Assembly (NCBI RefSeq): GCF_014844075.1
Contig: NZ_CP062165.1
Coordinates: 806,001 to 870,000, forward strand
Source: Paenibacillus sp. JNUCC-31
GTDB lineage: Bacteria; Bacillota; Bacilli; Paenibacillales; Paenibacillaceae
Direction of reading: 5' to 3'
Length of the DNA stretch: 64,000 nucleotides
The position numbers and the translations under genes are program-made. The notes below the pieces were generated by a model that did not search any database, had not been told where the DNA came from, and saw nothing but the letters and a program-made list of their open reading frames with translations. Position 1 is the first letter of the stretch, and every line of letters begins with the position of its first letter. Below, piece after piece: positions 39,420 through 48,626 of the stretch.

Positions 39420-39649
39420 AACCGGAAACGAAAAAAATAAGCAAGCGCTGGGGCAGCGAGAAAAAGGTACGCCTCAGTTCTGCGCCCGAATCATCACGAC
39501 CGGTTCCGGAACCCAAGGAAGAAGATCGTTTCCACAAACCGGCCGTACCCTTGACCACGATTGGCCCTTCCCTGAAGGGTAAGGAAAGACCATACAAAGT
39601 GATTCTTGAAAAAGAGGCTCTATACGAGAAGCCTCAGTATCTGGCATAA
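39416..39649 (+). CDS. Small basic protein cotranscribed with the TIR-like gene
   Basis: A 77-residue Lys/Pro/Glu-rich, probably disordered protein. Its ATG overlaps the TIR-like stop as ATGA, and GGAGG lies 9 bases upstream, so it is almost surely translated and coupled. I do not recognise a family. Its position suggests a partner, inhibitor or sensor of the TIR-like protein. Confidence 0.75.
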   Translation: MKPETKKISKRWGSEKKVRLSSAPESSRPVPEPKEEDRFHKPAVPLTTIGPSLKGKERPYKVILEKEALYEKPQYLA

Positions 39650-39698
39650 CCGCATTATACTCATATACAACTCTGCCGTCTGGTTCGGCAGATGATTT

Positions 39699-39731
39699 GC
39701 CCCCGCCGCCCAAGGCAGGGGCTTTTTTGTT
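39699..39731 (+). terminator. Terminator of the TIR-like operon
   Basis: GCCCC..GGGGC followed by TTTTTT; a second short hairpin (CTGCCG/CGGCAG) lies at 39673-39692. Confidence 0.75.
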
Positions 39732-39866
39732 GCTGTTTTTCAAAAAAGAGCTGCCATTCCCATAACCACTTCCGTAATAGCTTGCAATCCATAAGACCGT
39801 TTCTTCATGCCCTTAGGTTTCCTGCAAAAGCCAAAAATTATACCTTATTTTGGAGAAGGCCTGTCC

Positions 39867-40040
39867 TTATTTGAACACCTTACACTTCAGCATAGACAGG
39901 ATATGGTCCCCTTCCAATATTCCCCGGTTGTAATGTGTACCGACATCCTCATATAGATCATAATACAGGAACATATGTTCTGTAAATAACAAATTATATT
40001 TTTTAGATGAGTTTCTAAGAGATAGTTTAGTCGTCTGCAT
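39867..40040 (-). CDS. Possible small ORF, 57 residues
   Basis: An ATG frame of 57 codons with a protein-like composition (FTEHMFLYYDLYEDVGTHY). No clear ribosome site precedes it and it follows the SLH gene terminator. It may be a remnant or not expressed. Confidence 0.25.
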   Translation of the reverse strand: MQTTKLSLRNSSKKYNLLFTEHMFLYYDLYEDVGTHYNRGILEGDHILSMLKCKVFK

Positions 40041-40070
40041 GTCATCTAATCCAACACCCTATGCAAAGCA

Positions 40071-40101
40071 AACAGGCAACGCAGATCTCGCGTTGCCTGT
40101 T
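40071..40101 (-). terminator. Terminator of the SLH protein gene
   Basis: AACAGGCAACGC pairs perfectly with GCGTTGCCTGTT around seven bases, 48 bases past the stop. The T-run is short. Confidence 0.7.
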
Positions 40102-40148
40102 CCAATAACAATATCAAATACAGTTCAGAAAAATGTATTGTTATGAAT

Positions 40149-43100
40149 CTATATTAGACCGGACCGCTGAAGCAATCTACGGATGATCACGGCTGTCTCT
40201 GCACGGGTAATCAGCTGGTTGGGAGCAATGGTCCCATTTCCGCGTCCAGACACCAGTTCAGAGTGAATGCTGGCCGCTACTGCTTCCTTCGCCCAGCTTG
40301 CTACTTGCCCAGCATCTGCATAGTCAGACCATTGCTGAACGTCCACGGCAGGTAAAGTCTTGTCCATTCCAGTCACTGTCATAGCTCTTGTAATGAGTGC
40401 CATGGCTTCCTGACGAGTAATCTGTGTCTGTGGACGGAATGTCCCATCTTCATATCCATCGATCAGACCGTAGCTGGATGCCATGTTCACTGCATCCGCG
40501 TACCATTCGCTTCCATTCACGTCTTTGAAAGAGTTCACCTGCTCTCCAGGCTTCAATCCCAATCCACGTACCAGGATGGCAGCAAATTCTGCACGTGTAA
40601 CTTCACGGTTCGGGTCAAAAGTGGTGTCTGTGATGCCTTGGATGACCATACGTGAACCCATATCATTCACTTCGATCTCGGCCCAGTGTCTGGCAACATC
40701 GGTGAAGGTATGCGGATGCCAGATGACGGCATATACACTGTTGGTCAAGCTGTTAATCTGGGCGTGGTATACCCCATTGACCTGTGTAATTTTCGTTGGT
40801 ACATGGCGTACAGAGCCATCAGCATCCACTACAACACCTGTGGTGATCTGGTTTGGATCAACGTTAGCCGGTAATGCAATCGTACGTGATACATAGCTAT
40901 TGAACTTATCCACGCTCACGAATTTGCCATCGAAAGTGGCTGTTACTTTGAAATCAATCGGTGATCCCAAAAGAGCATATCCATTTTGCTGAGCTGCTGA
41001 CTGTGCTGTCTGTATGACGGCCTCTGTCGGCTGTGAGATTTCGATTCGCATTTTGATCTTCTCCAGGGAGTCACCTGAATTCACACCCAATTGCTGGGCA
41101 AGTTGATCCACATTAACCTGTTGTGCAGGCAGCGTGTAAGAAGCAACATCGGTTTGAAGCACCAGTATTGCTTGTTTGTCAGCCATGAGTTTGACTGTCT
41201 GACCCGTCAGCTCACCAACGATCAGATCTCCTTGGCTATTGCCTTTTACAGGAATCGTAACGATCGCGTTGTTTCCCTCAGTTGCGAGTTTTTGTGCAAT
41301 AAGTCGTGCGTCCACTGCAAGGGTTACAACTTTTCGTCCGTTCACTTCACTAGTGGTTAAGCTGCCTGCGTTCTCGGCTTTACCGTTCACAAGCACCTGA
41401 GCCCCTGTGGATGGCGGAGTTACGACGTTGTTGGTCCCTGGTGTACCTGCATTGCTTCCCGCAGAACCGGAACTGTTCGAACCACCAGATCCCCCACTGG
41501 AACTCCCATTTTCACCCGTTCCTCCTGAATGATCACTGTTGCGTTTAATGTTCAGCGTATATGTTTTCTTGCTTATTCCGTCCAATGCAGTCACTTCAAT
41601 AGTGATTGTATTCACTCCGCTGACCAATGGCACAACTGCGCTTTTCCCAACAATTCCGTTAATTTTAACTCCCACGCCCGTTTGTCCCGGTTCAATGCTA
41701 ATCTCAGTCGAACTAACGGAACTGCTGACCGTCGCTTCGTACATCTCTACATCCGGACTGAACGCTGGAGACAATGTAATATGAGGCAGAGTGATTTCAC
41801 TTAGTTTGGCGTTACTGCTGTCGATGCGGTTGATGTTAAGTGTGTAGTTATTTCTGCTACCATCCTCCGCTTGAACGTTAATATTTACAGGGTTCGAACC
41901 ATATACCAAATCCGTAACAGTATAGGTGTAAATACCATCCGTCAACGTTTCATCTGTGGCACCTGTTACAATTACGTCTTGTCCTTCATTTGCTTTACTC
42001 AGAGAAAAGCCCATACTCGTTACATCGGATTCGACATCTACGTGATAATCAAGCTCATCCGCAGAGAAATCAGGTGTGAGCTGCCCTGAACTTACCGTCA
42101 GACTGGAGAGTGTTGCTGTAGATGACTTCCATTTGGCATAAAGCGTTATATCTTTCGTCAAATTTGTAGTAAAATCAAAAGCCTGCTGCAACTGGCTATC
42201 CTGATACCAGCCAAAGAACGTGTATCCCGATTTTTCTGGCGCGTCAGGAATGATTGCCGAGCTATTGTAATTCACCTTTTGACTAATAACCTCGGTTCCA
42301 CCGTTCGATTCAAAACCAATATGGACATAAAGCGGTTGCCACTGTGCGTATAGCGTAACGTCACCATCATCCATGGAGAATATGTCCGCTGCACTGTAAC
42401 CTATTCCACTACCGTCTGCGGCTGTATTCCATCCAGTAAACTGATAATCTTCCCTCTCCAGCGCTCCTGCGTTATCCAGCACTGTCACCATTGCATCTTT
42501 TTCGTATTTCTGATTATCTACCGGGACACTGCCTGTGGTCGCACCGTTGGCATTGTACACCACCGTATGTCCCGTAGAAAGCGTCATGACTGTCATCTTA
42601 TTACTCTTGGTATTATCTATATAAGCAACATAAGGCATTCCATTCGGACCAAAAGCAAGCGAAGTTTCGTTTATTTGGCCTGCAGAGAACGGCTTCCCTC
42701 CGACCATAGTCCACTGATTTCCATCCAGCTTCATCATGACACCCTGCGGCTCCATACTAAAATTAACTATATTTCTAAAAGCGGTGTAAGGTACACCTTG
42801 CGGATCAAAAGCCAAAGACAGATTATACGATGCTCCTGAAGAGAACCCCGCGTTTCCAACCACTTCCCACTGGCTGCCATTGAACTTCATTACGGTTGCT
42901 TTGTAACTTGTTGATCCATCTTGAAAAGCAAGATAGGGCGAACCATCCGGGCCAAAAGCTAACGAAGGATCTGATGCTTGTCCCGGTGTAAATCCTCCTG
43001 CACCCACATTTTTCCACTGATTGCCTGCAAACTTCATTACAGTCAATTTATTATTCGTTGAATCTTTAAATGCAAAATAGGGAATTCCATTAGTATCAAT

Positions 43101-43739
43101 AATCAGTTTGGACATCTCCAGTGCAATACCTGTCGTAAAACCGGCAGTGCCAACGGTCTCCCACTGATCTCCACTCCATCTTTTAACCGTCACTTTAGAA
43201 TCTGCAGCATGATCCCGGTAACCAATGTAGAGCGTATCATCAGGACTAAATGCAAGCGTAACGTACACCGCAGCGCCAGCCGTAAAACCATCGCTGCCCA
43301 CAACCTCCCATTGATTTCCGTTAAATTTCATAACCGTAGCTTTGTTGTCATTGTCCATATCCTGGTAAGCGACGTATGGAACGTTCTGAGAGTCAAATGC
43401 GAGTGACGTAGTCCAAACCTCACCAGCAGAAAAGCCGAGCGGTCCGACAGATTTCCATCCGCCAGAGATGTATTTCATAACCGTTGCTTTATTGTTATTG
43501 CCTACATCCCTAAATACAGTATACGGTGTACCTTCCCGATCAAAAACTAACGTAATATTTTCTACCTGTCCTGTTGTGAAGCCGGCTCCACCTACGTCTG
43601 TCCATGTCCCATTTGCGGCATAGGCGCGATCCACGCCCAACGTCTGAAATCCGGGAACACCTCCGAAAATGAGCAGACACACCAATAGCATCGCAATCAC
43701 TTTTCTAACCTTTAGTACCTTCCTATTCATCATCTTCAT
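40149..43739 (-). CDS. SLH-domain surface protein with beta-propeller, InlB-type and cadherin-like repeats
   Basis: A 1196-residue exported surface protein. After a signal peptide (about 1-42) come seven repeats of about 50 residues (WxxVGxxGFxxG..SLAFDxxGxPYxAxxD..ATVMKxxGNQ, about 45-395), fitting a seven-bladed propeller. Two InlB B-type repeats follow (YNANGA..GWNTAADGSG; ESNGGT..GWYQD), then two cadherin-like beta-sandwich domains, a Gly/Ser linker, a domain of about 200 residues, and three SLH repeats (from FTDVARHWAEIEVND; last TIAPNQLITRAETAVII), which bind pyruvylated cell-wall polymer. It is probably an adhesin. The start is at 43739, or at an ATG at 43733 with better spacing to GGGAG. 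Confidence 0.9.
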   Translation of the reverse strand: MKMMNRKVLKVRKVIAMLLVCLLIFGGVPGFQTLGVDRAYAANGTWTDVGGAGFTTGQVENITLVFDREGTPYTVFRDVGNNNKATVMKYISGGWKSVGPLGFSAGEVWTTSLAFDSQNVPYVAYQDMDNDNKATVMKFNGNQWEVVGSDGFTAGAAVYVTLAFSPDDTLYIGYRDHAADSKVTVKRWSGDQWETVGTAGFTTGIALEMSKLIIDTNGIPYFAFKDSTNNKLTVMKFAGNQWKNVGAGGFTPGQASDPSLAFGPDGSPYLAFQDGSTSYKATVMKFNGSQWEVVGNAGFSSGASYNLSLAFDPQGVPYTAFRNIVNFSMEPQGVMMKLDGNQWTMVGGKPFSAGQINETSLAFGPNGMPYVAYIDNTKSNKMTVMTLSTGHTVVYNANGATTGSVPVDNQKYEKDAMVTVLDNAGALEREDYQFTGWNTAADGSGIGYSAADIFSMDDGDVTLYAQWQPLYVHIGFESNGGTEVISQKVNYNSSAIIPDAPEKSGYTFFGWYQDSQLQQAFDFTTNLTKDITLYAKWKSSTATLSSLTVSSGQLTPDFSADELDYHVDVESDVTSMGFSLSKANEGQDVIVTGATDETLTDGIYTYTVTDLVYGSNPVNINVQAEDGSRNNYTLNINRIDSSNAKLSEITLPHITLSPAFSPDVEMYEATVSSSVSSTEISIEPGQTGVGVKINGIVGKSAVVPLVSGVNTITIEVTALDGISKKTYTLNIKRNSDHSGGTGENGSSSGGSGGSNSSGSAGSNAGTPGTNNVVTPPSTGAQVLVNGKAENAGSLTTSEVNGRKVVTLAVDARLIAQKLATEGNNAIVTIPVKGNSQGDLIVGELTGQTVKLMADKQAILVLQTDVASYTLPAQQVNVDQLAQQLGVNSGDSLEKIKMRIEISQPTEAVIQTAQSAAQQNGYALLGSPIDFKVTATFDGKFVSVDKFNSYVSRTIALPANVDPNQITTGVVVDADGSVRHVPTKITQVNGVYHAQINSLTNSVYAVIWHPHTFTDVARHWAEIEVNDMGSRMVIQGITDTTFDPNREVTRAEFAAILVRGLGLKPGEQVNSFKDVNGSEWYADAVNMASSYGLIDGYEDGTFRPQTQITRQEAMALITRAMTVTGMDKTLPAVDVQQWSDYADAGQVASWAKEAVAASIHSELVSGRGNGTIAPNQLITRAETAVIIRRLLQRSGLI

Positions 43740-44182
43740 CCTCTCCCTTGCTATATAACATCCGCTTGTTACTCCCCAACCCGTACTCTATCTACATCCA
43801 CATCCTACGAAATTTACTAAAAAAGCTAGTTACTTTGCTAGTAGACAAATTAGCTACTTATATTCTTCTGGTATGTATCTCTGATTTTTTTATCTCCTTT
43901 CTGTGCAATAACAAAATATATAGACACTATAACGATTCATTCTGAACCGATTCTGAACATCAGGCTAAAATGGACTGTTTCTGCTAAGCAAACATGCTCC
44001 TAATGTATCTGTAACCGACAGAAGGTAAGCATTTCGGGCATTCAAACCTGGAATTATACATAGGACTGTAAAAAATTTCAGGTTGAAACCTGTATGAGTC
44101 AAGCTTATGCTGACTATAATACAGAACAGGAACATTCGTTCTTAATTCGATCGATTTATATTCAAGCTAAGGAAGTGAACGT
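43740..44182. other. Intergenic region with a palindrome
   Basis: No gene is seen. CAGGTTGAAACCTG (44079-44092) is a 14-base palindrome, and TATAAT at 44115-44120 may be the -10 box of the next gene, so the palindrome may be an operator. Confidence 0.4.
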
Positions 44183-44569
44183 ATGTCATCCTCCCCTTCC
44201 GCCCCATCCCCTGCGGATGAGGACCATCGTTTGATTAAAAGCATGGTTGTACGCACCCTCCTGCTGGATGTGCTTGAACGGGATATTCGAACACTGGATA
44301 CGTTGCAGCTCAAAATGCCGGAGGTCTACATCCTGTCTCTAACCCGTATTCAGAATCATGTACTCAAGGAAATGCTGGAACTTCGCAAACAGATGAGAAT
44401 CCGTGGTGTCAAGGTTCTGGAGGAGAAACGGCAAGTCGAAGGAATTGAAACCCAGTATATGTGCAGAGGATATTTGCAGCGGTTCTATATGCTGTGGACG
44501 TTTGCGCGGAATGAAGTCAAAAAAGAGCTTAGCCGGCATCTGGATATGGATTTGACCCGGCCGTTATAG
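44183..44569 (+). CDS. YhjD-like hypothetical protein
   Basis: A 128-residue helical, basic cytoplasmic protein. The pattern of charged helices and YMCRGYLQRFYMLWTFARNEVKKEL recalls B. subtilis YhjD, function unknown; this is from memory and weak. AAGGAAGTG lies 6 bases before the ATG. A palindrome lies about 90 bases upstream. Confidence 0.7.
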   Translation: MSSSPSAPSPADEDHRLIKSMVVRTLLLDVLERDIRTLDTLQLKMPEVYILSLTRIQNHVLKEMLELRKQMRIRGVKVLEEKRQVEGIETQYMCRGYLQRFYMLWTFARNEVKKELSRHLDMDLTRPL

Positions 44570-44841
44570 CTGATTCATCTGCTTAATGTACCCGTTATCG
44601 TTTGAATTCACATTTCTTAGTCCACTTACTCCTCAGACTCCCCACCCTTCTGCCTAATCAAAACAGGTTGACCCGGGAAGGCTGCGTTCATTAAGATGGA
44701 ATAGACTTGTCTGGACATTTCGTTCAGACCTGCAATGAAAATCAATGCCTTTAACCAAACAAGCCTGCCAGACATTAATGGCGGACAGACTTGTCCAGCG
44801 GGATTGCTTTCAACGTCTTATCAATCAAGGAGTTGTACTTC

Positions 44842-45798
44842 ATGGATTTGGATTTGAACTCGACTAAACAAACAGCCAGGCTTACAGGCGTTGCCGCAGA
44901 TGTCACCGAACTGATCGGCCAAACACCTGCCGTTCGACTGAACAGACTTACAGGCAACGATTCCGCTGACGTATATGTTAAACTGGAATATTTCAACCCA
45001 AGCGGCAGCGTCAAGGACCGTGCCGCCTACAACCTGATCGTTCAGGCTGAACGGGCAGGACTGCTGCTTCCCGGCGCAACCATTATCGAGCCGACCAGCG
45101 GCAATACAGGGATTGGTCTTGCGATGAATGCCGCTGCCAAAGGATATGAGGCCATTCTGATCATGCCGGACAACATGTCCAAGGAGCGCATCAACATTCT
45201 GAAAGCCTATGGCGCAAATGTGGTGCTCACCCCCGCTGCGGAACGGATGCCTGGTGCGATCAGCAAAGCAAAGGAGCTTCAGGCCGACATTCCGGGAAGT
45301 TTCATTCCCCAGCAATTCGAGAATCAGGCGAACCCGGATATTCACCGGATCACCACCGCTCCTGAAATTATGCAGCAGATGGAAGGCAAGCTGGACGCCT
45401 TCATTGCTACGGCGGGAACAGGCGGCACCATTACGGGAACCGGGGAAGAACTGCGTAAGCAGTTACCCGGTATTCGCATCTATGCGGTGGAGCCCAAAGG
45501 TTCTCCGGTGCTGTCCGGTGGCGAGCCCGGACCGCACAAGCTCGTCGGTACAAGTCCGGGGTTCATTCCGGACATTCTGAATACCGACGTGTGGGATGCC
45601 ATCATCCAGGTGTCCGATGAGGACGCACTGGATACGATGCGGCAGCTTGCTGCCCGGGAAGGGCTGCTGCTCGGCCCTTCCTCTGGGGCTTCGGTGTGGG
45701 CCTCCCTTCGCATCGCGAAGGAACTGGGGCCGGGGCACCGGGTGCTCTGCATTGCGCCGGATACCGGGGAACGGTATTTGAGCATGGGTATTTTTTAA
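44842..45798 (+). CDS. cysK: Cysteine synthase / O-acetylserine sulfhydrylase family
   Basis: PLP enzyme that forms cysteine from O-acetylserine and sulfide, or a close relative. The 318-residue protein has the PLP lysine K58 in NPSGSVKDRAA, the substrate loop PTSGNTGIGLAMNAA, the phosphate-binding GTGGTITGTG, and GPSSGAS near the end. AGGAG lies 9 bases before the ATG at 44842. The Arg/Lys-poor tail and RLTGVAADVTELIGQTP start leave cysK versus a cystathionine-type paralogue open. Confidence 0.88.
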   Translation: MDLDLNSTKQTARLTGVAADVTELIGQTPAVRLNRLTGNDSADVYVKLEYFNPSGSVKDRAAYNLIVQAERAGLLLPGATIIEPTSGNTGIGLAMNAAAKGYEAILIMPDNMSKERINILKAYGANVVLTPAAERMPGAISKAKELQADIPGSFIPQQFENQANPDIHRITTAPEIMQQMEGKLDAFIATAGTGGTITGTGEELRKQLPGIRIYAVEPKGSPVLSGGEPGPHKLVGTSPGFIPDILNTDVWDAIIQVSDEDALDTMRQLAAREGLLLGPSSGASVWASLRIAKELGPGHRVLCIAPDTGERYLSMGIF

Positions 45799-45825
45799 CA
45801 TAGCTAAATTTGTACACACAAAAAA

Positions 45826-45955
45826 AGAGGCTATCTCCTGCTCCATAAGTCATAAGGATGACAGAGAACACCCCGTTTTTAGCGTTCATTGATTCTAAAG
45901 AACCGAGCACACGCTATCCGCTCCAATTTGCGCAGGTCTTACGTGTAACGAATCA
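45826..45955 (-). repeat. Dispersed repeat, family B, copy 2
   Basis: The minus strand matches 34806-34930 across about 125 bp, including the MLGSLE short ORF and the GTCAT..ATGAC segment. It lies head-on downstream of the cysteine synthase gene. Confidence 0.7.
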
Positions 45956-46262
45956 CAGCGACGTTATTTCTCCAAATTCGGTCGATTTTTAGGTTCAAAA
46001 GCCATTTTCGGCGGAGTAACGTTACTGAGGTTCGTTAAAATTGGCATTTCTTGATTATTATCCTAATAGGGTGCGGTAGGTTCGTTAGCGCTTGGAGCGA
46101 CGTGGAGTGAGGGGAAATCCCTCTCAAGACAGCCCCTTGATCCTTAGCGGAACGTAAGGTAGAGAACAACATCGATTCTGAAGAAGCACAGCGTTCGCCT
46201 GTATACTCGATTCCTCTCCCTTTAGAAAAAAGAGAAGTATATTTGAAGATAACTACCAAAAT
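45956..46262. other. Intergenic region beyond repeat B
   Basis: No gene is seen. GGTTCGTTA occurs twice (near 46031 and 46079), which may be further degenerate repeat sequence. Confidence 0.35.
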
Positions 46263-46318
46263 AAGCTCTTGCTCACATACGGATGGTGTATCCGCAGAGA
46301 ACAAGAGCTTTTTTCTGA
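46263..46318. terminator. Terminator of the helicase gene
   Basis: AAGCTCTTG pairs with CAAGAGCTT around a nested GGAT/ATCC stem; T-rich sequence lies on both sides. Confidence 0.75.
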
Positions 46319-46405
46319 TGGGAGCCATTTCGGCCCGGTTAGAACGTATAATCCAATGTACATATAGGATTTAGTACGATTTTGTATGATTTAGAATTCA
46401 GCTAG

Positions 46406-48388
46406 TTAGTGTGTCAGGGTTGTCCATTCCACACCTTCGGGAAGCAGGGCCGCAATGCGGTCTTTGGCTTCCTTTTTGGTATACAGCGATTCATCGAGAA
46501 TGACCGCGGAACCGGAATCCGTGCTTGTCCGAATCAGACGTCCAAGACCTTGCTTCACACGCAGGAGCATATACGGAAGATCGATCTCCTCGTAAGGCGC
46601 CGCTGATGCACTGCGTTTCGCATTAAAGACAGGGTCCGGTGGCGGATATGGAAGTGACCAGATCACGACGTTGGATAGGGACGGTCCTGGAACATCCAGC
46701 CCTTCCCACAGATTGACGGAACACAGCACACTCTCCTCATCCTGCTGGAAGGCGGCAATCAGGTCACTGATCTCACGATCTCCCTCATACATAAAACGCA
46801 ATCCTTGTGCTTCCGGCACATGAACGATATCCTGCTTGAACGCACGCAATTCCTCCATGGTACGGAACAGGATCAGCGCACGTCCTCCACTCTCCTGAAG
46901 CAAAGACACGGCGTCGCGCATGCGATTTTCATTTTCGGAGTGACCTGGTAGAGCCTCGTTCGTAATCTTCATCTGCATTTTGTCCGCGTAGTCATATGGA
47001 GAAGCAACGGAGAACGATACAAAATCTTCAATTCCCAAGCTGTCTGCCACATAACGGAAGGAACTGTCCACGGATAATGTTGCGGATGAGAAGACAATCG
47101 GAATACCGGTATTGAACACGCGCTCGTTCAGCATTTCCTTCACGGTACGCGGCATGATCGATAAGGTTGTTTCGTCTTCGCTCTCTTCCGCCCAGCAGAT
47201 GTAACCATCTTCCTTGCGGAACAATGCAAGTGCAGACTGAATCATATCCAAATGTTCTTCCACCACACGCATCTGATAACCATCCAGCGAGAACAATCCG
47301 CTCTCAAATACCAGTTCCTCACCGATCGCATCCAGCACACTCGTCAGACGTTCAATCTCACGCAGCAGTGGCGGCTCTACCCGAACTTCCTTCCGTTCCG
47401 ATCCCGGAATCGCCACCGTATACGTATCCAGCAACGCAAACAGTCGTTCACTGCTCTCAATCGCTTCATCCACACGCTCCGCGAGGGATTCACGAATCTC
47501 TCCTTCTAACAGTCGAGTGACGAGTTCCTCAAAGATGCGGTGTTTCAGCTTGTAGCTCAGTGCGTTCAGGGCTGCTTCTTCCAGCAAATGTCCTTCATCA
47601 AATACAACCGAGCTGTGATCAGGCAGGAGTGGCAATTGTCCCTCGCGTTTGCGCGCTTCATAGGTCCACACATGCTCCATGTAATAATCATGGGAACAGA
47701 TGATGATGTCTTTGGAACGACGGTAATGGTCACGCGACAGCGTCAGGCCGCAGCGTTGTCTTTTTGGACAAACAAAACAATCCTGGAACGGGTCCCAGTT
47801 GATTTTGTTCCACTGACGATCATTCAGATGTGGATACTGTTTGCGGTCACCATACGGATGGAAAGCCTGAAGTGTACCCGGCGTATTCACAAAATCCGGA
47901 AGACTCTCATGCACTTCTTCAATCACAGGCGCATCTTCATCCGCAAATCGCATCGCACTTAATTTGTTCAGACAGACGTATTGGTCCGGGGACTTGCCCA
48001 GACGTGCGTCCACTTCCAAATCCAGATGAGCAGCCAGCTTCGCAATATCTCCGCCGGGCTTCACCAGTTGTTCAATCAAGGACTCATCGGCACAGGCGAT
48101 CACCGCCGGTTTGCCTGTATAACGTGCATAACAGACCGCGTAGAGCAGATAGACTAACGTCTTGCCTGTTCCGACACCGGCCTCCGCCATAATGGTCTTT
48201 TTATCTCCATAGGCCCGTTCGAGCTGGTACGCCATAAAAATCTGTTCATCCCGTACCTCGAAGCCGGACTCTGGCAAAATATCGTAAAAAACATCGGCTA
48301 CCCATTCCCCAAGACGGGATACAAAAGGTTCAGCCGGATCATATGCAAAAGGATAACGTTGTGTAGACAATCCTAGGTCAGCCTCCAT
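46406..48388 (-). CDS. DinG/XPD-family ATP-dependent DNA helicase
   Basis: Superfamily 2 helicase of about 660 residues. It has Walker A AGVGTGKT, four cysteines between motifs I and II (YVCLNKL, then DCFVCPKRQRC) placed as in the Fe-S cluster of XPD/DinG, the DEAH-type box as VFDEGHLLE, and motif VI QGLGRLIRTSTDSG. It resembles B. subtilis YpvA. The start is uncertain: ATG at 48388 gives MEADLGLSTQRYPF; the frame opens to a TTG at 48478 without a good site. Confidence 0.87.
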   Translation of the reverse strand: MEADLGLSTQRYPFAYDPAEPFVSRLGEWVADVFYDILPESGFEVRDEQIFMAYQLERAYGDKKTIMAEAGVGTGKTLVYLLYAVCYARYTGKPAVIACADESLIEQLVKPGGDIAKLAAHLDLEVDARLGKSPDQYVCLNKLSAMRFADEDAPVIEEVHESLPDFVNTPGTLQAFHPYGDRKQYPHLNDRQWNKINWDPFQDCFVCPKRQRCGLTLSRDHYRRSKDIIICSHDYYMEHVWTYEARKREGQLPLLPDHSSVVFDEGHLLEEAALNALSYKLKHRIFEELVTRLLEGEIRESLAERVDEAIESSERLFALLDTYTVAIPGSERKEVRVEPPLLREIERLTSVLDAIGEELVFESGLFSLDGYQMRVVEEHLDMIQSALALFRKEDGYICWAEESEDETTLSIMPRTVKEMLNERVFNTGIPIVFSSATLSVDSSFRYVADSLGIEDFVSFSVASPYDYADKMQMKITNEALPGHSENENRMRDAVSLLQESGGRALILFRTMEELRAFKQDIVHVPEAQGLRFMYEGDREISDLIAAFQQDEESVLCSVNLWEGLDVPGPSLSNVVIWSLPYPPPDPVFNAKRSASAAPYEEIDLPYMLLRVKQGLGRLIRTSTDSGSAVILDESLYTKKEAKDRIAALLPEGVEWTTLTH

Positions 48389-48626
48389 TCTTAGACAAAG
48401 CGGTCCGATTTCATTTTTCCGTTCCAAAAAGGCCGCTGGGCAAAAGTTAATTATCTCACGCGGTGAGGCGGGTGACAAGCTTTTTTTGCGAGGAAATTCG
48501 AGGGGCGATAGGATAGGTTTTTCAAAAGGTAGCTTAGATGTTCGTTGGTTGCCACCATGTATAGAACCTGCCCACAGGGAAAATATATACAGGAATCCAC
48601 TTTAAGGAAAGGCGGTGCTCCACTCC

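Noticed and set aside
44600..44841. S-box or Cys T-box before the cysteine synthase gene
   Set aside because: The conserved cores of both are absent; only a repeated AGACTTGTC was seen.
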